Assembly (NCBI GenBank): GCA_023055505.1
Contig: JALIRH010000001.1
Span: forward strand, 119,627,964 to 119,691,963
DNA length: 64,000 nt
Direction: 5' to 3'
Source of the DNA: Callipepla californica brunnescens
Taxonomy: Eukaryota > Chordata > Aves > Galliformes > Odontophoridae
This document shows positions 1-13,610 of this stretch, piece by piece (the stretch's first letter is position 1; the number at the start of each line of letters is the position of its first letter). The translations under genes were made by a program, and so were the position numbers. The notes under the pieces are model-generated. The model searched no databases. It saw only the letters and a list, made by a program, of their open reading frames with translations, and had not been told where the DNA came from.

Positions 1-3000
1 ACTGCATATTTTGACGTACATAAAAAAAAAAAATCTTTCCTAACTTAAAGACCATCTATCCCTTACACAGGGAAATGGGACTGCTGGTGAGTATTCTGAA
101 TACTCCTCTTGACTTTGGTTTTTCATTTTGACTATTTTTTACCCCAGAGTATATGATAGAATTGTGTCTTCAGAAGTTATCTAAGCAATTTAATCCATTT
201 TTATACACAGTTAAACTTAACTGTTCTTCTGCCAGCCTATCCACTGGTTGTGGAATTGGAGAGTCTCTCTTTGGTACACACCTGCTACCTGACTGCTCTC
301 CTCATTTTTTTTTTTTTATGACTTTAAAAGTCCTCAAGGAAACATGCACCTGGACTTAAGGGCAAGGGAAAGTCCTTATATTTGGAAGAGAAGTCAGAAT
401 AAGAGAAAAATATCACACTTCAGCATAGCTGAAATATGAAACGTGTGTCTTTAATCAACGCTTGGGATCTGCCTGCTGGCATTCCCTTGGCTTTAGTTAA
501 GTACAACAGAGATTTATATCATGGATTCTTTCTGTTTAAGTGACTCTTTTATAATGTCTTGTCATCCTCTGTGTTAGTCTGACTCAGATGCCATAATGTA
601 CAGGAGTGTATGCACACCTTGACAGCCACACACTCACTATTATGTGCCAATGTAGATATCACTGTATACCTATCAATTAAAACAGCAAGCTGTTCATTCT
701 TCATGTGATCAGACTGCAGAGTTCACATTCTCTCAAAAAGTCTCAGCTGTCTTTTGAATTACATAGTCTTGCTACACAGAATGCCCTACTGAGATTTAAA
801 ATATATTTCCACCTTAATGACCCAGCAAAATTCGTAATCCATCACAAATATTGCACACCGTTTTCAACCCAAATCATTCACGAGCCACTGTTCAACCTGT
901 ATGCAAGTATCATCTTCGTTCACTTCTTTTTCCCTTTGATTCAATAGTGATTGCCATCTATTGCTGTTGGCAATGTGTATTGTAAACAAATTAGACCAGG
1001 CATTGGCAAACTATTTAGGTTTTCAGATGCATGTCCACAAAGAGTAGTCAGATGCTTGGAACAGATATTTTCTCAAAGCAGTACTATATGCATGCAAAGC
1101 TATGAAGTCACTACACTATTTACTGAAAAGGAGTTGATTTTCTGAGGAGTTTATTGTATTTGTTTGTTTGTTTTTACTAATTCTATTTATTTATATATTT
1201 ATTTCATATTGAGTAAAGACCTAAATGTCTTCCCTTTTGTGAAAACCACTAATTAATTGACATCACACTTGGAATTACTAGTATATAGTGAACAGTAAGA
1301 ATGTGTTTTTAGGATGAAAACTTTGAATAAAAATAGAAGTAAATAAGCTATATTGCTTAGCCTTAAATGTGTGAGGAAGATGTATATAAAAGGCTGGCAA
1401 TGGCTTCTTCTTTTGTTTGTCTTTAAGCAAATAACCAAACTCTGTAAATTTTCACAATACCAAAGACCTTGTCTAATGGGTTACATTAAGCATCTAAGTG
1501 GTTATATTTATTTAAGCACATCAGAAACAATTCCTTCTATGATTTTCCTTTTGCCATCTGAAAAACACTACTGAAATAAATTCAACACATATTAGTATAT
1601 AAATAGTGTATATATCATTACATATCCCACCAAGAACATCTGATCCATGACCCAAACCAACGTGTAGTATTTCCACCCATATAGGTAATCCAAACACAAC
1701 TGGACAAAGTTCCAGGTAACCTTTCTGTTGACATTGCCAGTGAAGTAGCATTGGATAGATGATATCAAGAGGTTCCTTCCTTACCTGGTGATCCTGATTG
1801 GTAACTAGCTTATTTAAATAAAAAATCTAGTTTGAACCAGATAAAGGAAGAGCTTCTGTCAATCCTAAAACCTAACTTGTTGTCCTGTAAGAACATTCCC
1901 TCCTCCTTACTTTTTAGTATCATAGATATTCACAGCAAAATATATTTAAGAAATAGCATTACTTATTTGTTGCTAGTATCACTGTTAACTATAAAATAAA
2001 GGCATAATTAATATGCTCAACAACAGTGACTTTCTTGTCCACTTTAGATGGAGACAGCAAAGCTGCCTAAACTGTTTTCAGGAGTTAGAAAGGAGACTTC
2101 AAAACTTTGTTTAAATAAATGTACTTACACAGATATGTGAAGGTTGTACTCGAATAGTATTTCTGTATCAGATGGTCTTTGATCTTAACTCTCAGGTACT
2201 CAAATATGACAACACTTAGGACTAAAATATTTATAGTGTTTTCAAAAATATTCTACAACAAAATAGAAAAGAGAACTGGAAAAATGTAAATGTCACTGAC
2301 TCTACTGCTACTGTCTTTTACACGGAGTCTAAATGACAAACAACTATTTACTTCTACAGTAGCTTCTAATGACATAGTAGTGAAAAGATGACACTATAAA
2401 GACAATTTGATTTGTTCAAAGACAATTAGAGGTAACACAGAACCTGCCTTCTTACTTCCTAATGTAAAATTCTTCTTTTACCAAAGCTGCAATGTTAAAA
2501 TGATTATAGCTGTTGACTCATAAATAAAAAATAGTTTCCAAAGATCAACAGATGTTTTCTTGATTGTTAAAAATTTCCTTTAATCTTGATTCTTATGCGC
2601 AAGAAACTGCGATTAGATAAATGTATCTGACATATATGAGAGAAAACATCAGCCATCTTTTTTTCAACACCTTTCTGCTCGTTACTTCTAGCTGAAGGTA
2701 TTTTCTCATTCTGATAAATGTGATTTCCTGTCCCTCACCTTTTATCTGCTTGTATTTTCCAAATATTAAAGACCCTTTAAAAATATCTTTTCTTCTTCAT
2801 GAAGAAAGTATCACCAGTATCTGATACTATCTCTCTCACACATTACTCAAAATAACAAGGGTTTCAGGAGTCTAGTTCATGGGTCCCCAGTATATTTAGT
2901 GAGAGGAACGATTGGCTGATCGTCAGAGAGTAGAGTCAAGGTATTTTTTAGATAAACTTTCAAGAAGCTAAGGAATCTACTATTATTTGTCTTTTCTGAA

Positions 3001-6000
3001 AAACAGGCATATGACTATCGCCCTGTCTACTCTTATCTACAACAGAAGTACACCATCCTAGCTTGTCAATCTGAGCTGAAAGTTGAACTGTCAGGATAGA
3101 ATTTATCTGATATATTTTTCCGTGACAGGTACCAGGAAAGGGACTGTGCCCCAGCTCCAATTTACAGAATTCAAAACTTTATTTCCAGGGAACAAATATT
3201 TATTTTGAAACTGACATATTAATACATGAGGTTAGTACAGAAGAGTAACACAATTTCCTTGTAGTTGTGAAGTTTAAAAAGACGCTTTGGATACTACTGG
3301 TGAAAATAAATAATGTAAGTTAGTAAAAATTTACAAACCCTTAAAAGGTCAATTCATTTCTCATTCTCTTTCTAGTCTTTCTGCTTTATTTTGAAATTAT
3401 ATGATAGGAGATTACTGATACAATTGATACAATTCCCTATCTTATTATCACAAAATAACTATGTTTTAAGTAACTAAAGAATACTAGGATTAATTTAATA
3501 ATATTCACGCTAGCAACTAATTTCTCTTTATTTCTAGTGTTAGATAGTGTATATCTATCATTAGATACCTGTAAAGCAGACTTCCCTTTGGATAACTTTT
3601 TCTCCTTATTATTATGTAATCTAAACTAAATAATTCAATTAATTAATCTCTATCTAAATAATACGTCTTTAAATATTTTAGGATACCTTTGAATCCAATA
3701 AACTCTAGAAGATTACACTGGTTAAATTAGTTTAGAAGTGAAAATTGCAAGTATCATGATCAATCTTCCAAGCAAAATATGTCAGTAAGAGAATTAATAC
3801 TATGAACTGATTAGCTGTTGTTTTTTTCATAAATACATCTCTAAAAGCAGCTCTGACAGCCAAGAAAAAAAAAAAAAGTAAATTGAAAATCTGCAATATA
3901 TATTTTTCAGTTATTATTATAATGAATTTTACAAGGATCTCATTTTTCCAAAGCCTTGTTGAGAAACTGGACCTTGTTATTCTGATGTTTTCTATTACAT
4001 GGGAAAAATAAGATTTAAGCACACTAATATCAGACTTTTTTAAAGAATAATAATTTGAAACATGCATCAGAATTTTTGGATGAGAAGAAGAGAAATCTCA
4101 GAACTTCAGCAGAGAAAACAAACATATATTTTATGGAAATGAACACAGCTACTGATCTTCCTAATTTCAGTAACATTGGCTGTTGCCTGAAAATTGATGA
4201 ATATATACAATCCTCTGCCTAAATTTTCATAAGAATAAAGTAAAAGTGTGCAAACCAGAATATAGCTATGCTAGGATAGGACTAAGTTGCTAGGAATTTG
4301 TAGAATGATATCTGAGTAATTTCATGAACAACCATGTACTTGGGACACTACTAAGACAAGGTTTGCAGGGAGAGATGTTCTCTCTTAGTAAAACAGTTTT
4401 TAAAAGTGCAACAGTAGTTGAGTTGTAGGGAACACAAGCACTTATTTGGATCTGAAACAGAAGTAAAAACTTTCTAAATTCAAGGTGGTCATGTTCTAAA
4501 GCGTATCAAGTGTACTACCTTGAAGGAAAAGCTATGCGGTGACAATAGGCTGTTAGTAAGAGAAGTTGATGAAACTGTTGTTACTTAGAGAAAAGAGGTT
4601 GCTTATAGGTTTATAGAACTGAATCACAACAAATCTCCTCTACAGCTAGAGCAAAACCCTACAATGGAAAAACCAGCACTCCTGATCTTTCACCTTTATG
4701 TCCTGGGACATAAAACATTTCATCAGGGTATCTGTGCCCTCGTGGTAATGATGTAGGTGAAGCCAAACAGCAGCTATGTGCTTGGATGCATTCACACAAT
4801 CAATAACAATTTAAAACACTCCACTGTCAGTAAAGGAACATTTCTCACAACACCATTGCTCCTTTGCTTACTCTGATTCTCAGTAAAGACTTACAAAGCA
4901 CTCTGAAGAGTATGGAAAAACTATATTTTCAGCCAGTACTAGAAAAATGAGCTAAGCAAAAATACTGACCATTTTGCTTGCTAAAATCTCTTTTCTCTAT
5001 ACTAACCACAAATATTCATTGTCTTCCTTTTCCTCACAGGAGAAATTCATCCTATGACTCTAAAAACATCCTTTCAGATCTATGCTGAATTCTAGGATGA
5101 CTAACCTATACCTAGATTTACTGAGCATTTTTTCTGAAACTTGGTTTCTCTTAGCTTCAAAGTTTGAGATTTGGAAGAGACATCTGAATGTCCAATAGCT
5201 TGTCTAAATTTTCCAGCTGCTTAGTTAGTGTGATATATGGTGTTGTTTCCTATAAAAGGTTAATATTATTGTCATGAGAGCAGACAAAAGAGAGAAAACT
5301 CATAACTAAGTGCTGACCATTCACATTTTCAAAAAACAGAGACATTTAAGTACTTGAAGGAAGCAATATTCTTCAGGTACAATGCCTTATTGACAGATGG
5401 AAAGATTTCTGAAACATTTTTTTAATCAGAAAACATCATTTTTCCTATTACTCTGTAATATTGGGCATTTCTTTCCCTCAAAATGTGAGAAATTTCATGA
5501 ATCTTTGTGCCCTCTGCAGGGTTCTGCAGCTTGATTTTTTTTTCTTGCGCTATCAAAACATGAAGAGAAGAAAAGTTTGAGCAGAGCTCAATACCCTTCA
5601 TCCTCATTCCAATGCAGAACCAACAGATTTAAGTGTTCTTGAAGATATAATGCAGCAGGATCTACTATTTTAAACAGTTGCACCATTTTTGGAACTGCAT
5701 CACCATGGAAACTGAAAAAGATCATGGTCTTTGTACAACCCTTGCCTCTTTGTCCTCTTATATTGAACTCCATAGGGGAAACTTTCAGTTATCCTTCTTT
5801 CAAAACATTTCCAGGGTCACTTTACAAAAAGGAGCAATTAACTCATACCAAATACCTCCAAGACTTTCAACAACATAACTTTTATATTTTCATGTCCATG
5901 CCTGGTTATCTATAGATATGATATTCTCATCTGATTCTTTTATAAGAAAATAACAGAAAATAGGGATTCTATTTCTCAGATATGAAAATAACCAATTCTG

Positions 6001-6130
6001 ATCTGCACTGGAGAGAAGTTTTCCTTGAAGTTTTTATATCTCTGGTATATATGTGAATTGGCAGAGTGTTTAACTTAGAGTAGCATTTTCAAGATGATAC
6101 TGTTTCACCTTCTCTGACTTTATGCAATTT
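1..6130. other. Unique AT-rich sequence, no gene recognised
   Basis: I read both strands and found no frame longer than about 110 codons and nothing resembling a known protein, RNA gene or interspersed repeat. Only short homopolymer runs and a small TTTG run near 1159-1175 stand out. A minus-strand frame at 3732-4067 (111 codons) has no recognisable domain and is probably chance in AT-rich DNA. Confidence 0.6.
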
Positions 6131-6552
6131 CTTTCTTTCTTTTTTTTTTTTTTTTTTTTTGAAAAATGAAATTCCAAATACCTAATTTGTCTTTAATTTA
6201 AAGATTTCTTAACTTGTATCTGATGTGATGATTTATTTATTTATTTATTTTTGAGGGCTGTTTTTTTTTGTTTGTTTGTTTGTTTTTGATGAAACTCAGA
6301 AACAAAATAATTGAAATTCATTTCCTAGCTATTTTAGGCAAGTCTTCCTGTCATAAATATGTAGAGTTATGTTTTCTTTATTTTCTTTTAAATATTTTCT
6401 GAAGTTTCCCATCCCTTATTTTTTTTTTATTTCCACCTTCAATTTTTCTTTTGATTTGCTTTAAGAATTCTTTGAATTCTCCTTCTCTTTAATTATTTTA
6501 TTATTTATTTTATTTTATTTTATTTTATTTCATTTCATTTCATTTCATTTTA
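6131..6552. repeat. Cluster of T-rich simple repeats
   Basis: Four simple tracts lie close together: a run of about 22 T at 6139-6160, an (ATTT)n run at 6231-6252, a (GTTT)n run at 6261-6288, and a (TTTTA)n tract grading into (TTTCA)n at 6491-6552. The last tract shows a change of repeat unit in mid-array, which fits slippage plus point mutation. No coding content is visible. Confidence 0.9.
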
Positions 6553-9500
6553 CTGAACTGAAACTTACTGAGGGTACACTTAATCCCCTCATCTAGGTCA
6601 TCAATATAGATATTAAAGCTATTAAAGATTGTTTTTAACTATGCTCAGTTTGCAGATGTATACCATCTACCATAAGGTTAAAAACTACACCAAACCTACT
6701 GTTAGAAAGCACCTTTCATGTCAGTGGGATAAGGGAACTGTGTCCCTGGTATTTAAAATGCCATAGATGACACTAGTGAGAAAAAGTAATCCTGTTGGCT
6801 ATCAAGGCTGTATGAATCTATGCAAAGCTTTTCTCTGTCAGTTCCTTAATTCTATTGCTTGAAAAACATTTAGAAAGATTATTATTTAACAGTGTTTTTT
6901 TCTTCCATTTACAGTCTCTTATTCTAAAGCACAGCATACTTTGTTGTAGCACAACATCCTTTGATGTTTCCTTCACCTTTTACATGTGCTGCTAGGCATA
7001 ATTTTCATATTTTCCATGATATACTGGGAAAGCAAAAGTAAAATCAGTCAGACTAGCAGGTACAGTGGGCCCTGAAGAGGAATGGATTCAATATCATTGC
7101 TGTTCTGTAATTAATATCAACAGCAATTCACTGAGAATAATATGAAAATACATTTCTTCCTCCAAGCCAGAGCTTGGAAGATGTTTTATTAGATAAGTAG
7201 GACATATTCTTTTAGTGTGAATTCATTAAGTGAACAAGTTTTATTATTGCCTTCAAGACTACGTGAGTTTGGAAATCTATGCAATATAGAAATGCACGTG
7301 ATTAAGAGTTGTTTCTGCCTCATCCTCTTTTTATTTTTTTTTCTTGTTATATTCCAGATTAATTTTCAATAGATATTTATGTTGCTACATGGTAATTAAT
7401 ATTTTAATCCAGGAAAAAAATAAATAAACAAGCCCCTTCCAGCCTATTTGGACTGACTTTGAAAGAGACATTAGGAGTAGAGCTGCAGTTAATGCTTCAA
7501 TGGAAAGGTGTCTGAGAGGTTACAATGAACTGTTAGTGATTGTAAATTGGAGTTTATGTATACATTTTTCTGCCAAGAATCCGTGTAGTTTGCACAGAAA
7601 AACTTCTCAGCAAACAAAACTAAATTAACATCATCTCAGAGATGTACCTGATGTATAAAACTGGCCCTTGTATAGTCATCTACTGACTTACCCTTTTATA
7701 CACCTGTACAAAAATATCAGATTCATTCTCTGATATTTTATTATGAAGTAAATCCACAACAACTTCAATGATCTCCATAAATCAGATATTGTACTCACTA
7801 AAAATCTACAGTAAGTTTACTGATGTGAATTGGTATTCCCAAGTTGTGATATATATTTAAATATTTTGATATTAGATGTTAAATTATTAGCAGAATTAAA
7901 TGAAGTACCTTCAGCAATGATTTAAATGCATAACTTTTTTTTTCCCTCTCTTATTCAATGGACTGAAGTAGTTCTTTTTTCTTAAACATTCCAAAGAAGT
8001 CGCAGCAAATCTATAATATAGTTTAAGAATGAAGAGGGAAGAAAACCCTCCGTATTTCATTTTTTCTTTATCAATGAAATTATACAATAATAAATATTGA
8101 AAAAGACACGGAAAATTGACTTTCTTTGCTAATAAATGTAGAATAAGGTGAAAATACGGTTTGTAGTGAGAGTCACATTTTGTATTGGATTAAGTAATGA
8201 ATTCAGTGACCTGCGGAATGAACTTGAATTTTACTTACTTATAAAAAGATTTTGTTTAACCTCTTAGATTTATCTTTAGTTTTTCTGATGTTTCAGTTAC
8301 TGTATAAATGTTCCCAGCAACTAAACAGATTTTTTCTCTTTTAATTTGATCTGGAAAAACTCATGACCGTATGGGCACTGTTTAGAAACAAATCTGGAGG
8401 ATGAGGGCTCAGCAACACTATTTAATGTCTTAATGTGAATAGTTTGAGACACAACCTGCACACTCTGTAATGTGCTGAACTGAATGGTTTCATCAAAATC
8501 AGTGATATTTGTGCCAACTGAATAACAGAGCAGAAAACATTGGCTGATGAAAATCTCAAACAACTAGAGACTTTGGAGGACCAAACAGAGTTCCTCTACC
8601 TTATTTCTTTGGTACTGTCTTTTTATAAATTAACACTGCTGGTATTTCTTGTCTTAAGGGATAATTTAGGTCTTTACAGTGAAAAGATGAGACATTCATA
8701 GTGACGAGGAATCAAGTAGATAATCTCCAGCACACTTCACCACTTCCAGAAGTGTAATTTATAAGCTTGCTCAATGATGTCATTCCACATAATGCAGAAC
8801 ATTAAAAAATTGAAGTAATTGTCAGTCTACATGCAGAAGGAAAAAGTAGTGAGAAACGTATTTCCATTTCCTGTGCGTGTTAATCTTGATTATCCTTGAA
8901 TGAATCACAAAATCATGCTTAGAACAGTGGAAATCTATGTGGGATTCAAATAACATTGTCACCATTTTCACGGGCCATGTCTTTAAGTCATGCTGTACAT
9001 ACTGGCAGGAAAAGTGCATAATGCTTTTGATTACAATTATCTTGTAATGTTAAGTCCACAATATTTTCCATCTAGCTGCATGCAGCAGGGTACTTTTGCC
9101 TAAAGTAACTTTTTTATGGTAAACTTTTTTGACTTTGGAATTTGCATATGAAATGAGACTATTTTTAAACAACCTGCATTCAAACCGAGAAGCATAAGTA
9201 CATTATTGTAGCATTTGGAAACACCATTTAGAAATCTGTTCCCCTTGCACTGGGAATTGTACACATCTATAAGGAAAGAGTTCCTACTCAATTCTTTTAC
9301 TGTCATGAGGAAAAGATGTGTAGCTGTAGCAAACCAGAAACTGAAAGTAAATTTAACAGTGAAATTAACATTATTTAGTGAAATAAACCGCTATCAATGC
9401 ACCACAAACTTAACAGTCAATGTTCAGCAATTATTGTGCAAGAATTTATCATTAGTGACTGGAAAATCAGTTTTGAATCAGAAACTTTTCCCAAAGGACT

Positions 9501-10100
9501 CTTCTGCAGTCATTTTAATGTATTTGTAGTGCATATATCTATATCTGATTCTTCCTCTGCTACAGTCTCTCCCTTCACACGTGCTAATCTCTTGAAAAAC
9601 ACTATTCTGTACTCATGTGTTTTGCTGATAACACAGTAAGAAATGTCATTTCATACAATGCAAAAAAGGCTTACCTTTTGTTCAATAGGGAATGATGGAT
9701 TGTTCAGAATTGCCAGAAAACATGCAAGCCAGGAGGAATCTCACTTTTTGAAGATCACCAAGCAAGGGAGAGCTGTCAAGCTGCTTTTATTGTTGTGTAG
9801 ATACAACCCAAAATGCCCCAAGTAATGAAACTCCTCATTACACTTTCTAAGTATCTACTCAGAAGAGTATCTGATCATGGTATATTTTCCTTCTATTTTA
9901 TAACGTGAATGAGTCTGTGCAAAGGAACACAACGGCATCAGATTCAGTGACTAGAGATGCAGTATTAGAACTATGATAGTGAAAATACTTTAAAAATCTC
10001 AGCTCTAGAAGGGATTATTTTTGGATATTTGAATCTAGTATGCAGAGAATATTGAGAGCTGGAGGATAGTGAGTGGTACTTATTGCTGTAGCATATATAT
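6553..10100. other. Unique AT-rich sequence, no gene recognised
   Basis: No coding region, RNA gene or recognised repeat. Two overlapping plus-strand frames of 80-104 codons at 9215-9639 have no recognisable motif, and I take them as chance. Confidence 0.6.
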
Positions 10101-10198
10101 TTACACTAAAATAATTCAACTTTTCATAACCTGACTTTATTTTACTGTACTGGAACTCAATTTATGACAAACCTGCAAATGAGAAAATAAAAGTTGAA
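10101..10198. repeat. Copy 1 of an unidentified 98-bp dispersed repeat
   Basis: This 98-bp block aligns without gaps to 11783-11880 with 11 differences by my count (about 89% identity). Both copies end in an A-rich stretch that contains AATAAA, which would suit the 3' end of a retroposed unit. Flanking sequence is not clearly shared. I do not recognise the family, so it may be the tail of an unnamed or badly decayed interspersed repeat, or a local duplication. Confidence 0.8.
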
Positions 10199-11782
10199 AG
10201 AGAAAAGACAAACACAGTTAAATGCAATGCTATATTTAAACAAATGAAAAAGTCTTTAATTTTCTGTTCATTCTCTTACTTAACCTCCCATGACCTTATA
10301 TCACATTTTTGACTCATTATTGTTCACTGCTAAAACTCAAGCCTCAATATTCCCTCCGAATTAATATAATTCTTAATGAATTAACTTCAGTGAAATTACT
10401 CACAGATGTAAAAATAGGAGACACATATCACTATGACAATAAGTATAAAAGAAACTTGAGAAACTTGATACGTGGGAGGCTAATGGCCATTTACTATGAT
10501 ATTTTGCCACTATTTGCCTTCCTTTCCCTCATCAGTCAGTGTTGCCTGATATTGGATTTATAGCACATGACTTATATGTAACTTCTTTCATGAATATGGC
10601 TAAAAACATCATTTTCAGCAGCAGAAGTAAGAGATACTGTCTATAAAATCCAAATTCAGTTCATAATGCAATTAAGGAATTTTTTTTTAAGTACTATTAC
10701 TATCCAAAAATACATATGTATTCTTAAATGTCTAAGGAGATAACGTTTTGAGATGAAAGACGTTTGTTTGTTTGTTGTTGTACGGAGGTTACAAGAGTAA
10801 TAAATCAAAAAGACCTCTTGAATGAATGTATTAATTCTTCTAACATCATCTTTCTTGGAAGATGCCTTGAATGACTTATATGTAATGAATAAATTGTACA
10901 GGTTCTACAGGCGAAGAAATATTTCAAAGGAAATCAAAGTACAATGATAACTAACTCCATTCTCCAGACATCTTGTTCAACAATTTAAGTCCTTTGTGCA
11001 TCATTACTTCACTTCACGTATAGTATGATTAGATCTCTTTGTCTGCATAATACTGTAGGCTAATTAAGCCCAGCAGTAAGTACTGTAACATATGAAAAAG
11101 TGCAGATTACTTAAACGAGATCAATTTCTATACTTACGATGGGAAATATTCTCTATTACTTCTCTTTCTTAATGTGAAAAGAATTTTAAGAACAAACCAG
11201 AATGTCATTGGAAGGCAGGCTGTGGTTTAAAACATCTGACAAACAGATTTTTCTCCTACAATTAGATTCTATTGGGGATTCTTGACAAACCTCACATAGA
11301 CAAACGTTTTAATAAGTTTCTATAATAAAAAATGAGAATTAGTTGATGATTTTTGTTTGATTTTCATTTTTTAAAATATAATTTGTACATCTTAAGCATC
11401 TCTGAGAGATCAACCAAGAGGAAAAATGCAAGCATTGTATTTAATCACACAATCATTGATTATGTCCAGCTATCACAATTCTATCTCATTTACAAATGGA
11501 GTAGAAATCTATGCTTAATTACTGATTATGCATTGTGGATTACATCATATATATAGACACATTTTCAGAGGAATTTATAAAGACACAAACTTGAACCACA
11601 AAATGCTGTAGAATAATGTATAGAATATGTGCGTAGTGGAGAAGGAAAACAGGATATTTTTGCAACTAAGTGTTGATACTTCTGTCAAAAAATAGTTGCA
11701 GAATTCCCAAAGGCAACTTTCCATGTAAGCTCTTTAAATAGACAGAAAATGTAAAGATTTATATATATAAATGTAAACATCT
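10199..11782. other. Unique AT-rich spacer between the two 98-bp repeats
   Basis: No coding region or recognised repeat apart from a short TTTG run near 10763-10775. Frames at 10309-10563 and 11353-11556 are short and unrecognised. Confidence 0.55.
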
Positions 11783-11880
11783 TTACACTAAAATAATTCA
11801 GCTTTTCTTAACCTGACTTTGTTTTACTGAAATGGAGCTCAATTTATCACAAATCTGGACATGAAAAAATAAAAGTTGAA
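11783..11880. repeat. Copy 2 of the unidentified 98-bp dispersed repeat
   Basis: Partner of the block at 10101-10198, same strand, ungapped, about 89% identical by eye. It is separated by ten bases of TA-rich sequence from a CR1 3' terminus at 11891. The CR1 therefore inserted next to it, or the two belong to one composite element. Confidence 0.8.
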
Positions 11881-11890
11881 TATATATATT

Positions 11891-12100
11891 CAGAGTTATA
11901 GAATGATTTTAGCTGGAATTAACCTCTAGAGATGGTAAAGTCCAGCCTCTCACAAACAGCAAGACTAACCCTGAATATAAGTCAGATTTCTCAGATCCTC
12001 TTTCATCCAAGTTCTCCAAGAATTCTCATCCAAGAATATCCCTACTGGGTATGGAAACTATATACTTCACCCTGAGAGAGATTCTATAGCCATTCATCTT
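11891..12100 (-). mobile_element. Diverged CR1 LINE 3' fragment
   Basis: Read on the plus strand, it opens with the degraded reverse complement of the CR1 3' terminus (GTTATAGAATGATTTTAGC) and continues with the usual CR1 order: AACCTCTAGAGATG, then a TCCAG motif. After about 120 bp the match is weak, and the far limit is approximate. It is an old, heavily mutated non-LTR retrotransposon tail with no coding capacity. Confidence 0.65.
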
Positions 12101-12559
12101 ACAGGTGAAAATGACAACAAAATCTCCTTTCAAGTTACAGAATTAGAGAAAATAATTAGATTGCAAAGGATTTTCAGGAAAGCTTCTTGCCCAATACCCG
12201 CTCAAAGAAGAGCAGATTTTGAGAACTGTATCTAAGTCCTGAATTCACACAAAGATGGAGATAGCATATTTCCTCTGGACAACTAAAATTCAACCCCACA
12301 AGATCATAAACTATTAATATTATTACATGATTTTTAGTGACATTTTTCTTGAGCTGATTGTGTATATCTCAAATGTGAACTGTTCATGCATGAATGAAGG
12401 GCTTTGGAGCTGAGGGCACACTGCAGTGCCAGCTCTCACATACACCGCACACAGTCAAATCAAAACCCACAAGTATTAAATGTCACATGCACTTGTACTG
12501 CCTTGTTATTAAAATACAATGATTTTACACAATAATATTTCAACTTAACTAACGAAATT

Positions 12560-13610
12560 TCAAAAGAAAACAGAAACCCAAAAAGAATGAAGAGTGTTCA
12601 ATGAAAAATGGAAAGAAGAACATTTTTTTGTTGAGACAAATAATATGGAATATGCTTAATTTGTGAGGAAATTGTGACAGATTTCAAATATTACAGTTTA
12701 AAATTGTTATATTCTAAAATATGATGCTCAAATTGGTGCATATCAAGGAATGTTTCATAAAGGCAAAATAGTGGAACTCAAAAAAATAGTCTGTCTTCTC
12801 AATATATATGTTTGTTTTTTTAATTTAAAACTCAAACTGACTAGTTACTTGATAGCAAATCTGTGAGCAAATCAAAACCATTTACTGATGGTAAGTATGT
12901 TAACCAGTATATGGAAAACATGGCAGGTATAATTTGTCATCATTAAAAAAAAAGAAAAACAAGACAGATTAGTTTTAACTCAGTTTTTCTCACCAGACTA
13001 GCCAGGTGAATTGAAGAAATATAAAAAATCCATTGAAAGAAATTTGGAGTTAAACTTCTAATTTCAAAAGTTATTCTTTGCTGGTAGATGAAAGTATAGA
13101 TGCTATAGTTGCAGCTCAACTTGCCATTTTCATCGGAGAAACTGATGAATAATATAATTTCACTTAAGAAATGGCTTATCTGCTGCCATTAAAAGACATA
13201 AATAAATATCTTGATTTGTATGAAGCAATAAAAATTAGATTAAAGAGATTTTCTTTAACCTATGTCAGCATTTCTGATATGGCTACTTACAATGCCGTAG
13301 CGATGACTGCTAAAATGAGAGACTTCTAAAACTAATAGAAGATGACACAATTGCCTCTCACATTTAATTCATGTTTGATGAAATATCACTATTTCATACA
13401 TCAAGAAATTTTTTTTCTAAATCTTAAATAATGAATAATATTGTGCAAATTATCATTGACGCTGTGAACTTCAATAAATCCAAGGGAGTATATCAGAGCC
13501 AGTTCTAAGAGTTTCTTAAGATAATGGATGCTGATTATGAAGACACCATTTACTTTTCTGAAGTAATGTGGCTAATTCTGAGTAAATTGCTCAAATGGTA
13601 TTATGATTCA
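12560..13610 (+). mobile_element. Decayed hAT transposase (BED finger plus RNase-H-like core)
   Basis: Conceptual translation in shifting plus-strand frames follows the vertebrate hAT/BED transposase order. At 12597-12656 there is FNEKWKEEHFFVE followed by a zinc-knuckle-like CLICEE at 12653-12670. At 12857-12925 lies KPFTDGKYV, the segment that normally precedes the core. At 13072-13152 lies YSLLVDESIDA...AQLAIF, including the first catalytic Asp of the DES motif. From 13171 comes LLPLK..., then TYNAVAMTAK, where the family has TDGAPAM; the second catalytic Asp is therefore Tyr. YHYFIHQE at 13384 matches the HCIIHQE block, and 13431-13571 gives an AVNF...EVMWL block. Many stops and frameshifts show it is dead. 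The closest relatives I know are hAT transposons of the Charlie/GTF2IRD2-associated type; subfamily is not decided. A GC-richer stretch at 12390-12470 may be its 5' noncoding end. No terminal inverted repeats were found. Confidence 0.85.
13600..13606. repeat. Left copy of CR1 target-site duplication (ATTATGA)
   Basis: ATTATGA occurs just before the 3' terminus of the CR1 inserted at 13607-14220 and again immediately after its 5' truncation point at 14221-14227. It interrupts the hAT coding remnant, as expected for target-primed insertion. Confidence 0.7.
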
